Assembly (NCBI GenBank): GCA_035648415.1
Contig: DASRLO010000020.1
Location: 1 to 35,924, forward strand
Length of the DNA: 35,924 bases
Origin: DATARH01 sp035648415
GTDB taxonomy: Bacteria > Pseudomonadota > Alphaproteobacteria > ATCC43930 > CGMCC-115725
Direction of reading: 5' to 3'
Of the stretch, positions 1 through 8,500 are shown piece after piece; within the stretch, counting starts at the first letter, position 1, and each line of letters starts with the position of its first letter. The notes under the pieces were generated by a model that ran no database searches, was not told the DNA's origin, and saw only the letters and a list, made by a program, of their open reading frames with translations. A program made the position numbers and the translations under genes.

Positions 1-77
1 TCAAGATACTTGCGCGCAGCTTCCGCGTCCGGGAACATCTCGAAAAGCTGGAAGGTCGAAATCGTGCTGCGCGACAT
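1..77 (-). CDS. IS1595-family transposase, N-terminal part (cut by window edge)
   Basis: The minus strand from an ATG at 77 reads MSRSTISTFQLFEMF followed by a P-D-A-E-A-A-R-K-Y-L segment and runs off the left edge, so only about 25 residues are visible. This opening (a short basic start, then T-F-x-L-F and a PD-x-E-A-A-R-x-Y-L helix) is what I recall for IS1595/ISXO2-type transposases, just ahead of their zinc ribbon. A second in-frame ATG lies 12 nt upstream at 89, so the true start is uncertain. The zinc ribbon and the catalytic DDE/N domain are outside the window, so it cannot be said whether the copy is intact. Confidence 0.7.
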   Translation of the reverse strand, partial: MSRSTISTFQLFEMFPDAEAARKYL

Positions 78-143
78 GCCTGACTCCATCTAACGAATTG
101 ATTCTACTCCGTTAAATGAGGGAGTCAACGCGATAATTCCCTT
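1..143 (-). mobile_element. End of an IS1595-like insertion sequence (partial)
   Basis: The transposase start is followed, away from the gene, by about 60 nt of AT-richer DNA and then abruptly by GC-rich host sequence. The terminal inverted repeat is probably near 120-143, where the minus strand begins GGGAATTATCGCG. The other end is not in the window, so neither the inverted repeat nor a target duplication can be confirmed. The outer boundary is an estimate. Confidence 0.45.
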
Positions 144-155
144 TTTAAAGTGCGG

Positions 156-237
156 CGGCACCAGCCCGCACCTCCACCCGGCCACCCAAACAGCATACTC
201 TCGTTGGGTGGCCGGGTGGAGGTGCGGGCCGGTGCCG
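156..237. repeat. Long hairpin: 34-bp inverted repeat with 14-nt loop
   Basis: Arms at 156-189 and 204-237 are reverse complements over 34 bp with a single mismatch (163 A against a G-type partner); the 14-nt loop is 190-203. The stem is built from GGGTGGCCGGGTGGAGG-type sequence. It lies between the IS1595 end and tsaE, about 90 nt before the tsaE start, and does not resemble the other palindromes in this window. It is not followed by a T-run, so a simple terminator is unlikely; a dispersed palindromic (REP-like) unit is a better guess. Confidence 0.8.
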
Positions 238-327
238 ATGCCGCGCAAGCGGCATATAAATGCAAGTCCGGCGACCCCACGCAACCGGATGTTGCCGCGA
301 AGCCGGGCGGCAGGCATACAGACGGCG

Positions 328-789
328 ATGACCACCATCGATCTGCCGGACGAAAAGGCGACCGGCGCGCTCGCCGCGCGGCTGGCCGGGCTGGCGCGGC
401 CGGGCGATGTCATCGCGCTGTCGGGTGAACTGGGCGCGGGCAAAACCAGTTTCGCCCGCGCCTTCATCCGCGCCCGCGGCGGCGGCGAAGGCGTGCCGAG
501 CCCGACCTTCACGCTGGTGCAGACCTATGAGCTGGCGGATGGCGCGGTCTGGCATTTCGATCTCTACCGGCTGCGCGCCGCCGAGGAGGCCTGGGAGCTC
601 GGCATCGAGGATGCGTTCCGCGACGGCATCTCGCTGATCGAATGGCCGGAACGGCTGGGATCGCTGCTGCCGGCGCGGCGGCTCGGCGTCGCGCTCGATT
701 TCGGCCCGGCAGCTGCCGGGCGACGCGCGACCCTCGGCCCGGGCGGAGACTGGCAGGCGCGGCTCGCCGGCATCGCGGCGGAGGCCTGA
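328..789 (+). CDS. tsaE: tRNA threonylcarbamoyladenosine biosynthesis ATPase TsaE
   Basis: TsaE (YjeE) is the small ATPase that works with TsaB and TsaD to put the threonylcarbamoyl group on A37 of ANN-decoding tRNAs in the cytosol. The 153-residue product has the family's Walker A GELGAGKT at 33-40, the SPTF motif at 58-61, the H-x-D-L-Y-R motif at 76-81 and the I-E-W-P-E-R motif near 104-109. Length is normal. The ATG at 328 was chosen because translation from it begins MTTIDLPDE, directly before the domain; the open frame extends upstream to 208 but that stretch is not conserved-looking and overlaps the hairpin. The stop abuts the GTG of the next gene, so tsaE heads a tight operon. IS1595 and the hairpin sit immediately upstream, so its promoter may be recent or altered. 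Confidence 0.93.
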   Translation: MTTIDLPDEKATGALAARLAGLARPGDVIALSGELGAGKTSFARAFIRARGGGEGVPSPTFTLVQTYELADGAVWHFDLYRLRAAEEAWELGIEDAFRDGISLIEWPERLGSLLPARRLGVALDFGPAAAGRRATLGPGGDWQARLAGIAAEA

Positions 790-1815
790 GTGGAGGGCGC
801 GCGCGCTGCGGCGATCGCCGCGTTTCTTGCCGACGCGGGCTGGAAGGCGCAGCCGGCGCCGCTCGCCGCCGACGCATCGTTTCGCCGCTATTTCCGTCTG
901 ATCGACGGCGACCGCCGCGCGGTGCTGATGGACGCGCCGCCGCCGCACGAGGATGTCCGCCCCTACATCGCGGTCGCCGGGATGCTGCGCGGTCACGGCT
1001 TCAGCGCGCCGGAAATTTTTGCCGAGGATTGCGAGCGCGGCCTCCTCCTGATCGAGGATTTCGGCGACGATACCTACACCCGGCTTATCGCCCGCGGCGC
1101 CGACGAGAACGCGCTCTACAGCCTCGCGATCGACACCCTGGTGGCGCTCCAGCGCGCCGTCGCCGCGCCGCCCGAATTGCCGCCTTACGACGAGGCGAAA
1201 TTGCTCGCCGAGGTCGGCTTGCTCGCCGATTGGTACGCGCCGGCGGTACTTGGAACGCCGCTGGCGGCGGACGCACGCGAGGAATATTCGGCGCTGTGGC
1301 GCGAAGCGCTGCCGCGCGCGGCAGCGCCGGCCCCGACCTTGGTGCTGCGCGATTACCATGTCGACAATCTGATGCTGCTGCACGGCCGCGCCGGCCCGCG
1401 AAGCTGCGGCCTCCTCGACTTTCAGGACGCGCTGTGCGGACCGGCAAGCTATGACCTCGTGTCGCTGCTCGAAGACGCCCGTCGCGACGTGACGCCGGCG
1501 CTGAAGGAGAAGATGACCGAGCGGTACCTCGCCGCGTTTCCGCGCATCGACCGCGTCCCGTTCCGGCGCTCGGCGGCGATCCTCGCGGCGCAGCGCAACG
1601 CCAAGATCATCGGCATCTTCACCCGCCTCGCGCGGCGCGACGGCAAGCCGCGCTACCTCGGCCACATCCCGCGCGTCTGGCGGCTGCTCGAAGCTGATTT
1701 GCGTGAGCCAGCCCTGCGCGGCGTCGCGGCGTGGTTCGAGCGCAATCTGCCGCCGGCGACGCGGCGCGTGCCGACCGGCGCGAAGCGGCGTGAGCGCGCC
1801 ATGATCCAGTCATGA
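790..1815 (+). CDS. amgK: AmgK-like anomeric MurNAc/GlcNAc kinase (aminoglycoside phosphotransferase fold)
   Basis: AmgK phosphorylates the anomeric carbon of N-acetylmuramic acid (and GlcNAc) released from peptidoglycan, feeding a recycling route that bypasses de novo UDP-MurNAc synthesis. The 341-residue product has the phosphotransferase catalytic loop D-Y-H-V-D-N (188-193, catalytic Asp 192, Asn 193) and the metal-binding L-D-F-Q-D at 209-213. Annotation as AmgK rather than generic phosphotransferase rests on the gene directly following: a MurU-type nucleotidyltransferase, the known partner. Start is GTG at 790, immediately after the tsaE stop; the end overlaps the murU ATG by 4 nt (ATGA), indicating translational coupling. 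Substrate is inferred from family and context. Confidence 0.85.
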   Translation: MEGARAAAIAAFLADAGWKAQPAPLAADASFRRYFRLIDGDRRAVLMDAPPPHEDVRPYIAVAGMLRGHGFSAPEIFAEDCERGLLLIEDFGDDTYTRLIARGADENALYSLAIDTLVALQRAVAAPPELPPYDEAKLLAEVGLLADWYAPAVLGTPLAADAREEYSALWREALPRAAAPAPTLVLRDYHVDNLMLLHGRAGPRSCGLLDFQDALCGPASYDLVSLLEDARRDVTPALKEKMTERYLAAFPRIDRVPFRRSAAILAAQRNAKIIGIFTRLARRDGKPRYLGHIPRVWRLLEADLREPALRGVAAWFERNLPPATRRVPTGAKRRERAMIQS

Positions 1816-2549
1816 TCCGGTCATTGATCCCGGAGGCGCCCAAATCGGCGATGGTGCTCGCCGCCGGGCTCGGCACCCGGCTGCGCCCGGTCACCGACCA
1901 CCTGCCGAAGCCGCTGGTCGAGATCGCCGGCCGCACGCTGCTCGACCGCGCGATCGACCGGCTGGCGACGGCCGGGGTCGAGCGCGTGGTCGTCAACCTG
2001 CACTACAAGAGCGAGCTGATCGCGCTGCGGCTCGCCGCGCGCACCCATCCGCGCATCGAGCTGTCGCGCGAGAAAACCCTGCTCGAAACCGGCGGCGGCG
2101 TAAAGCGGGCCTTGACGCTGCTCGACGACAGCTTCTTTGTCGTCAACGGCGACATTTTGTGGCTCGACGGCGCCGGGGCCGCGCTCGAGCGCCTCGCGCG
2201 CGCCTTCGATCCACAGCGGATGGATGCGGTGCTGCTGCTGCAGCGCACGATCGTCGCCATTGGTTATAACGGTCGAGGCGACTATTTCCTCGACCCGCTG
2301 GGCATTCCGCGGCGGCGGGGCGAGCGCGAGGCGGCGCCCTATATCTTCGCCGGCATCCAGATCCTGCACCGCCGGCTGTTTGCCGGGCTCGACGACACGG
2401 TTTTCTCGCTGAAGCGGCTTTACGACCGCGCCGAGGATGCCGGCCGGCTCGGTGCGATCATCCATGACGGCGAATGGTTTCATGTCGGGACGCCCGAGGG
2501 CCTCGCGGCGACCCGCGCGCGCCTCGACGAACTGCGCACCGAGCGTTAG
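1812..2549 (+). CDS. murU: MurU-like N-acetylmuramate-1-phosphate uridylyltransferase
   Basis: The product should convert MurNAc-alpha-1-phosphate plus UTP to UDP-MurNAc, the second step of the AmgK/MurU cell-wall recycling route. The 245-residue protein opens (after about 12 residues) with the sugar-nucleotidyltransferase signature L-A-A-G-L-G-T-R-L-R-P and the P-K-P-L substrate lysine motif; the V-V-N-G-D-I segment supplies the metal-binding Asp and F-H-V-G-T-P-E closes the domain. It is short, as MurU is, without the left-handed helix domain of GlmU. ATGA overlap with amgK. Downstream there is a strong hairpin (2574-2614) before addB. Other NDP-sugar pyrophosphorylases are possible from sequence alone; the amgK pairing makes MurU likely. 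Confidence 0.85.
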   Translation: MIRSLIPEAPKSAMVLAAGLGTRLRPVTDHLPKPLVEIAGRTLLDRAIDRLATAGVERVVVNLHYKSELIALRLAARTHPRIELSREKTLLETGGGVKRALTLLDDSFFVVNGDILWLDGAGAALERLARAFDPQRMDAVLLLQRTIVAIGYNGRGDYFLDPLGIPRRRGEREAAPYIFAGIQILHRRLFAGLDDTVFSLKRLYDRAEDAGRLGAIIHDGEWFHVGTPEGLAATRARLDELRTER

Positions 2550-2573
2550 GGGTGGCCATTTTAGCCAAACCGA

Positions 2574-2614
2574 TTTATTCGTCTCCCCCCGCTTGCGCGG
2601 GAAAGACGAATAAA
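2574..2614. repeat. Perfect hairpin between murU and addB (REP-like)
   Basis: TTTATTCGTCT at 2574-2584 pairs exactly with AGACGAATAAA at 2604-2614, with an inner CCCGC/GCGGG stem around a TTGC loop. The inner core matches the CCCGC-TTGC-GCGGG cores of the palindromes at 24539-24617. It can act as a terminator or mRNA stabiliser after murU. It ends 20 nt before the addB TTG start, and the in-frame stop preceding addB lies in its right arm. Confidence 0.8.
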
Positions 2615-2634
2615 CAGCCGCTGCGTTAGACGCC

Positions 2635-5574
2635 TTGCGTCCGCGCCTTTATACCATCGCCCCCGACCGGCCGTTTCTCGCGACCTTGGCGCGCGGGCTT
2701 GTCGGCTTGGCCGGCGGCGACCCGCTGCGCCTGCCGCGGATGACCGTGCTGCTGCCGACCCGGCGCGCGGCGCGCAGCCTGCGCGAGGCGTTCCTGCGCC
2801 TCACCGGCGAGGGCAGCGACCCCGGCGCGCCGCTGCTGTTGCCGCGGATGCGGCCGATCGGCGACCTCGACGCCGACGAACTGGAGTTCGGTGCCGGCGA
2901 CGAGACGCTGGCGGTGCCGCCGGCGATCCCCGATTTGCGCCGCCGGCTGCTGCTGACCCGGCTGGTGCTCGAGTGGAGCGCGGCGGACGGTGAGAATCTG
3001 CCGCCGGGCCGCGCGGCGTCGCTGGCCGGCGCGCTGGCCCGGCTGATCGACACCGCGGCGACCGAGGGCGCGGCGTTCGCCGGCCTCGCCGACCTGGCGC
3101 CGCTCGACCTCGCCGAGCACTGGCAGGTCGTGCTGCGCTTTCTCGAAATCCTGCCGCTGCAGTGGCCTTCGGTGCTCGCCGCCGAGGGCGCGCTCGACCC
3201 GGCCGAGCGGCGCAACCGGCTGCTCGCCCGCCAGGCCGAGGCGTGGCGCCGCGCCCCGCCGCGCGATCCGGTGATTGCCGCCGGCCTCACCGGCGGCATC
3301 CCGGCGCTCGTCGAGTTGGTCGGCGTGGTCGCCGGGCTGGAGCACGGCACGGTCATCCTGCCGGGCCTCGACCGCTTCGCCGCCCCCGCGACATGGAATG
3401 AGATCGCGTGTGATCCGGCGCACCCGCAATACCTGCTCGGCGGCCTCATCGCCAGGCTGGGGCTCCACGCCGACGATGTGCGCGACTGGGAACCGGCGGC
3501 GGCGCGGCCGCGCGAAAGGCGGCTGCGGCTGGTCGCCGAGGCGCTGCGGCCGGCGAACCTGACCGATGCGTGGCGCGACCTCGCGCCGGCAGCGGAGGAC
3601 GCGCTCGCCGGTCTCAACCGCTACGACTGCATCAGCCCGCAGCAGGAGGCGCTAACGATCGCCCTCTTGCTGCGCCGCAGGCTCGAAGAGCCGGGCGCGA
3701 CCGCCGCGCTCGTCACCCCCGACCGCGAGCTGGCGCGGCGGGTCGCCGCGGAACTCAGGCGTTGGGGCATCGACATCGACGATTCCGCCGGTGTGCCGCT
3801 TGCCCGCACGCCGCCGGGCGCCTTCCTGCGCCTGGTGATCGACATGGCCGAGAAGGAATTGGCCCCGGTGCCGCTGCTGGCGGCGCTGAAGCATCCGCTG
3901 GCCGCGGGTGGCTTGGCGCCCGAAGAATTCCGCGAGCTGGCGCGCCGGCTCGAAGGCAAGGTACGCGGACCGCGGCCGGCACCCGGCTTTGCCGGACTGC
4001 GCGCGGCGCTCGGCGCCAAGCACCCGGAGCTGCGCCGCTTTATCGACCGGATCGAGACCTGTCTCGGCGAGCTGCCGGCGCTGCTCGCCGCCGAGGAGAC
4101 CGGCGTCGTTGCGCTGGCGAGCGCGCATATCGCCGCCGCCGAGCGCCTCGCGGCGACGCGCGAGGAAAGCGGCATCGCCCGGCTGTGGCGCGACGCGGCC
4201 GGCGAGTCGGCGGCCGCCTTCTGTCACGATCTGCTGGACGCGGCGCGCGATTTTCCCGCTCTCGCCGGCCAGCATTATCCGGCGCTGTTCGCGGCGTTGG
4301 CCGGGGGCGCAGTGGTGCGCCCGGCCTATGGGCGGCACCCGCGCCTGGCGATCTGGGGCCTGGTCGAGGCGCGGCTGCAGCAGGCCGACCTGGTCGTGCT
4401 CGGCGGCCTCAACGAGGGCACCTGGCCCGGGCCGGTCGCGTTCGACCCGTGGATGTCGCGGCAGATGCGCGTCGAGTTCGGCATCCCCTTGCCCGAACGG
4501 GCGATCGGCATCGCTGCGCATGATTTCGCCCAGGCGCTGGGCGCGCCGGAAGTCGCGCTGACCCGCGCCGCGCGGCGCGAAGGGGCGCCGACCGTGCCGT
4601 CGCGGTGGCTCTTGCGGCTCGACGCGGTGCTGCGCGCGGTGGGGCTCGACGGCCGGCTCGGGGCCGACCCCGAGATCGCCGCGGCGGCCGAAATGGGCGA
4701 CCAGCCGGAGGCGCACCGCCCGCTGCCGCGCGCCGCGCCGCGCCCGCCGCTCGCCGCCCGGCCGCGCAAGCTGGCGGTGACCGACATCGAGACCTGGCGG
4801 CGCGACCCCTACGCGGTCTACGCCAAGCACATCCTCAAGCTGCGCGCGCTCGACCCGCTCGACGCCGACCCCGACCGCGCCGATCTCGGCATCGCGATAC
4901 ACCAGGCGCTGGGCGAGTTCGTCCATCGGTTTCCGCGCGACCTGCCGGCGCATGCCGAGCTCGACCTGCTGGAATTCGGCCGCCACGCGTTTGGGCCGAT
5001 GCTGTCGCGGCCCGGCGCCTGGGCGTTCTGGTGGCCGCGCTTCGAGCGCATCGCCCGCTGGTTTATCGCCGAGGAACGGATCCGGCGCACCACGCTGGTA
5101 GAGAGCGTCAGCGAGACCAAAGGCAGCCTCGTGGTCGCGGCGCCGGGCGGGGCCTTCACCATCGAGGCGACCGCCGATCGCATCGACCGGCTGGCCTCGG
5201 GCGAGCTGGCGGTGATCGACTACAAGACCGGCGCGGTGCCCAGGAAGCAGGACATCGACGCGGCGATCGCGGTGCAGCTGCCGCTCGAAGGCGCCATCGC
5301 CGCGGCGGGCGGCTTCGGCGTCGCGGCCGGGCCGGTGGCGGCGCTCGAACACTGGCGACTCGGCGGCGGCAACCCGGCCGGCAAGCGCGAGCCGGCGGGC
5401 GACGACCCGACCGCGCTGATCGAGCGGGTGCTCGCCGAAATCAGCGCCCATATCGCCCGCTTCGACAACCCGGCGACGCCCTATCGGCCGGTACCGCTCG
5501 AAAAGTGGCGGCCGCGCTATTCGGACTACACGCATCTCGAGCGCCTCGGCGAAAGCGAGGAGGAGTGGTGGTGA
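2635..5574 (+). CDS. addB: AddB subunit of AddAB double-strand-break repair helicase-nuclease
   Basis: AddB partners AddA to resect broken DNA ends and load RecA. The 979-residue product starts with the alphaproteobacterial AddB N-terminus (TVLLPTRRAARSLREAF near 38-54). It carries a C-terminal PD-(D/E)XK nuclease: a G-x-x-x-H element (G-I-A-I-H near 752-756), then A-V-I-D-Y-K-T-G around 862-869 and a Q-L element shortly after. TTG at 2635 is the only start candidate that preserves the usual N-terminus; the frame is closed by TAA at 2611 and I see no convincing ribosome site, so initiation may be weak. The stop overlaps the addA start region. Length is near the family norm (about 1000). Confidence 0.93.
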   Translation: MRPRLYTIAPDRPFLATLARGLVGLAGGDPLRLPRMTVLLPTRRAARSLREAFLRLTGEGSDPGAPLLLPRMRPIGDLDADELEFGAGDETLAVPPAIPDLRRRLLLTRLVLEWSAADGENLPPGRAASLAGALARLIDTAATEGAAFAGLADLAPLDLAEHWQVVLRFLEILPLQWPSVLAAEGALDPAERRNRLLARQAEAWRRAPPRDPVIAAGLTGGIPALVELVGVVAGLEHGTVILPGLDRFAAPATWNEIACDPAHPQYLLGGLIARLGLHADDVRDWEPAAARPRERRLRLVAEALRPANLTDAWRDLAPAAEDALAGLNRYDCISPQQEALTIALLLRRRLEEPGATAALVTPDRELARRVAAELRRWGIDIDDSAGVPLARTPPGAFLRLVIDMAEKELAPVPLLAALKHPLAAGGLAPEEFRELARRLEGKVRGPRPAPGFAGLRAALGAKHPELRRFIDRIETCLGELPALLAAEETGVVALASAHIAAAERLAATREESGIARLWRDAAGESAAAFCHDLLDAARDFPALAGQHYPALFAALAGGAVVRPAYGRHPRLAIWGLVEARLQQADLVVLGGLNEGTWPGPVAFDPWMSRQMRVEFGIPLPERAIGIAAHDFAQALGAPEVALTRAARREGAPTVPSRWLLRLDAVLRAVGLDGRLGADPEIAAAAEMGDQPEAHRPLPRAAPRPPLAARPRKLAVTDIETWRRDPYAVYAKHILKLRALDPLDADPDRADLGIAIHQALGEFVHRFPRDLPAHAELDLLEFGRHAFGPMLSRPGAWAFWWPRFERIARWFIAEERIRRTTLVESVSETKGSLVVAAPGGAFTIEATADRIDRLASGELAVIDYKTGAVPRKQDIDAAIAVQLPLEGAIAAAGGFGVAAGPVAALEHWRLGGGNPAGKREPAGDDPTALIERVLAEISAHIARFDNPATPYRPVPLEKWRPRYSDYTHLERLGESEEEWW
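5558..5563 (+). promoter_or_regulatory. Ribosome binding site deciding the addA start
   Basis: AGGAGG lies inside the last codons of addB. Three in-frame GTG codons follow in a row (5565, 5568, 5571). Only the third has normal spacing (7 nt) from this site, and it overlaps the addB stop as GTGA. Confidence 0.7.
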
Positions 5575-8500
5575 CGCCGGGCCACTCCGATGCCGACCTC
5601 GCCCAGCGCAAGGCACTCGACCCCGCCGCCTCGGTTTGGGTCTCGGCCTCGGCCGGCACCGGCAAGACCAAGGTGCTGACCGAGCGGCTCTTGACTCTGA
5701 TGCTCAACGGCACCGACCCGGCGCGCCTCCTGTGCCTCACTTTCACCCGCGCCGCCGCCGCCGAGATGGCGAACCGGGTCAACGCCAAGCTCGCCGAATG
5801 GACCGTGCTGCCGCGCGGCAGGCTGGCGCAGGAGCTGGTCAAGCTCACCGGCCGCAACCCGCGCGACGAGGATTTCGCCCGCGCCCGCCAGCTCTTCGCC
5901 AAAGTGCTCGACACGCCGGGCGGCGCCAAGATCGAGACGATCCACGCCTTCTGCCAGGCGCTGCTGCGGCGCTTTCCGCTCGAAGCCGCTGTGCCGCCGG
6001 AATTCGTCGTGATCGACGAGCGCAGCGCCACCGAGGCGCTGAGCGACGCCGCCGCGGCCGTCATCGCCGCCGCCCGGCGCAATCCCGAAGGCGAGCTGGC
6101 GGAGGCGCTCGCGATCGTCGCGCGCTACCTCACCGACGACCGATTCGCCGAGCTGATGGCGGCGCTCGCCCGCGACCGCGGCAGACTGGTCGAGGCGCTG
6201 GCGCTGGGCGAGGCGGCGTTGCTGGCGAAGCTCGCGGCGGCGCTCGGCGTGCCGCAAGGCGCGAGTGAGGCAAGCCTCGCCACGCAATTCCACGCCGGCG
6301 GCGACCTGGTGAGCCTACGCCTTGCCTGCGCTGCGCTCGCCGACGGCACCGACAAGACCGACCAGCCGCGCGGCCGCCTGATCGCCCGCTGGTGCGCCGA
6401 CGAAGCCGGGCGGCCCGAGCTGATCGACGACTATGTGGCGGTCTATCTCACCGACAAAGGCGACATCCGCAAAGACCTGTTCACGCAAGCCGCCGCGAAG
6501 AAGACGGCGGTAGACCTCGGCGGCATCCTCGGGATCGAGGCCGAGCGCGTGAAGCGCTTTTGCGAGGCGCGCAACGGGGCCGTCATCGTCGCGGCGACGC
6601 GGGCGATCGTCCGGCTCGGCGCGGCGCTGATCGACGCCTACCAGGCGCGCAAGCGCCTCCACGCGCAGCTCGATTACGACGATCTGGTGCTGACCGCGCT
6701 CGACCTGCTGCGGCGCGACGGCATCGCGCCGTGGGTGCTGTTCAAGCTCGACGGCGGGCTCGACCACATCCTGATCGACGAGGCGCAGGACACCAACCCC
6801 GAGCAATGGGCCATCGTCGCGATCCTCGCCGAGGAGTTCTTCGCCGGCGAGGACCCGCTGGGGCGCCAGCGGACGGTGTTCGCGGTCGGCGACGGCAAGC
6901 AGTCGATCTACAGCTTTCAGCGCGCCGACCCGCTCGCCTTCGGCCGCATGCGCCGACATTTCGAGCAGCGCGTGAACGAGGCCGACCGCGCCTGGCGCAT
7001 CGTGCCGCTCGACATCTCGTTCCGCGCCGCCGAGCCGCTGTTGCGCGCGGTCGACGCGGTGTTCGCGGTTCCGGAGGCGTCCGACGGCGTCGCGCTCGAC
7101 GGCGCGGCGATCCGCCATGTGGCCGCGCGGATCGGCCAGGCAGGGATCGTCGAGCTATGGCCGGGCGCGCCGCCGCCGCCCGAGGAGAGCGACGACCCGG
7201 AGGCGGAGGTTGCGCCGAGGCGCGCGGCCAACGCCCATACAAGGCTCGCCCGCGCCGTCGCCGCGACGATCGAGTGCTGGCTGAAGAACCGCGAGATGCT
7301 GCCGTCGCGCGACCGCGCGGTCCGGGCCGGCGACATCATGGTGCTGGTGCGCCGGCGTAACGCCTTTGTCGAGGACCTGCTGCGCGAGCTGAAGCAGCGC
7401 GGCGTGCCGGTCGCCGGCGCCGACCGGCTGCGGCTGTTCGAGCAGCTCGCGGTCAAGGACCTCGTCGCGCTCGGCCAGTTCCTGCTGCTGCCGGATGACG
7501 ATCTGACCTTGGCGGCGGTGCTCAAGGGGCCGATCTTCGGCATTTCAGAGGAACAGCTCTTCACCCTCGCCTACGATCGCGGCGGGCGTTCGCTGTGGTC
7601 GCGGCTGTTGGCGCGCGGCGGCGCCGATCTGCTGCTGCGGGATGCGGTCGGGATGCTGACCGAGTTGCTGCGCCGCGCCGATTTCGCGCCGCCCTACGAG
7701 CTTTACGCCGACATCCTCGGCGCGCGCGGCGGGCGGCGGGCGATGCTCGAGCGGCTCGGGCCCGAGGCGGAAGACCCGATCGAGGAATTCCTCGCCCTCA
7801 CCCTCGCCTATGAGCGCGAGCATGTGCCCTCGCTGCAAGGGTTTCTGCATTGGCTCGTCGCCGGCGACATCGAGGTGAAGCGCGACCTCGCCGCGCAGCA
7901 GCGCGACGAGGTGCGGATCATGACCGTGCACGGCGCCAAGGGCCTCGAAGCGCCGATCCTGTTTGTCCCCGACACGATGCAATTGCCGCCGCAGCGCGGC
8001 GGGCTGCTGTGGACCGAGACCGACGGCCTGCCGTTATGGCGCCCGCACGCGGATTTCGCCAGCCAAAGCCATACCGCCGAGCGGCAGGCGCTGCGCCGGC
8101 GCGAATTGCAGGAATACCGTCGCCTGCTCTATGTCGCGCTGACCCGCGCGCAGGACCGGCTCTACATCTGCGGCTGGCACACCTTGCGGCCGAGCAACGG
8201 CGCGGAGAATTGGCACACCCTGTGCCGGGCGGGCCTCGGCGGCATCGCCGAGCCGTTCGCGTTCGACGCGTCCCCGCTGATCGGCGAGCTCGACGGCTGG
8301 TCCGGCGAAGGGCTGCGCCTGGCGACCGCGCAGGCTGGCGTCCCCACCCGCGATTCGCCGAGCGCGGTCGCGCCAAGTCTCGGTCCACCGCCGGCCTGGT
8401 TGCGCGTTCCGCCGCCGCCCGAACCCAATCCGCCGAAGCCGCTGCTGCCGTCACAACCGAGCGGCAACGAGCCGGCGACCCTGTCGCCGCTCGCCGGCCG

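Noticed and set aside
145..1665. Long open frame antisense to tsaE and amgK
   Set aside because: It is Arg/Ala/Gly-rich shadow coding caused by high GC, lies opposite two clear genes, and shows no domain.
4605..5570. 320-codon extension before addA in the same frame
   Set aside because: It covers the addB coding region, is compositionally anomalous (Arg/Ala/Gly) and lies upstream of the ribosome site that fits GTG 5571.
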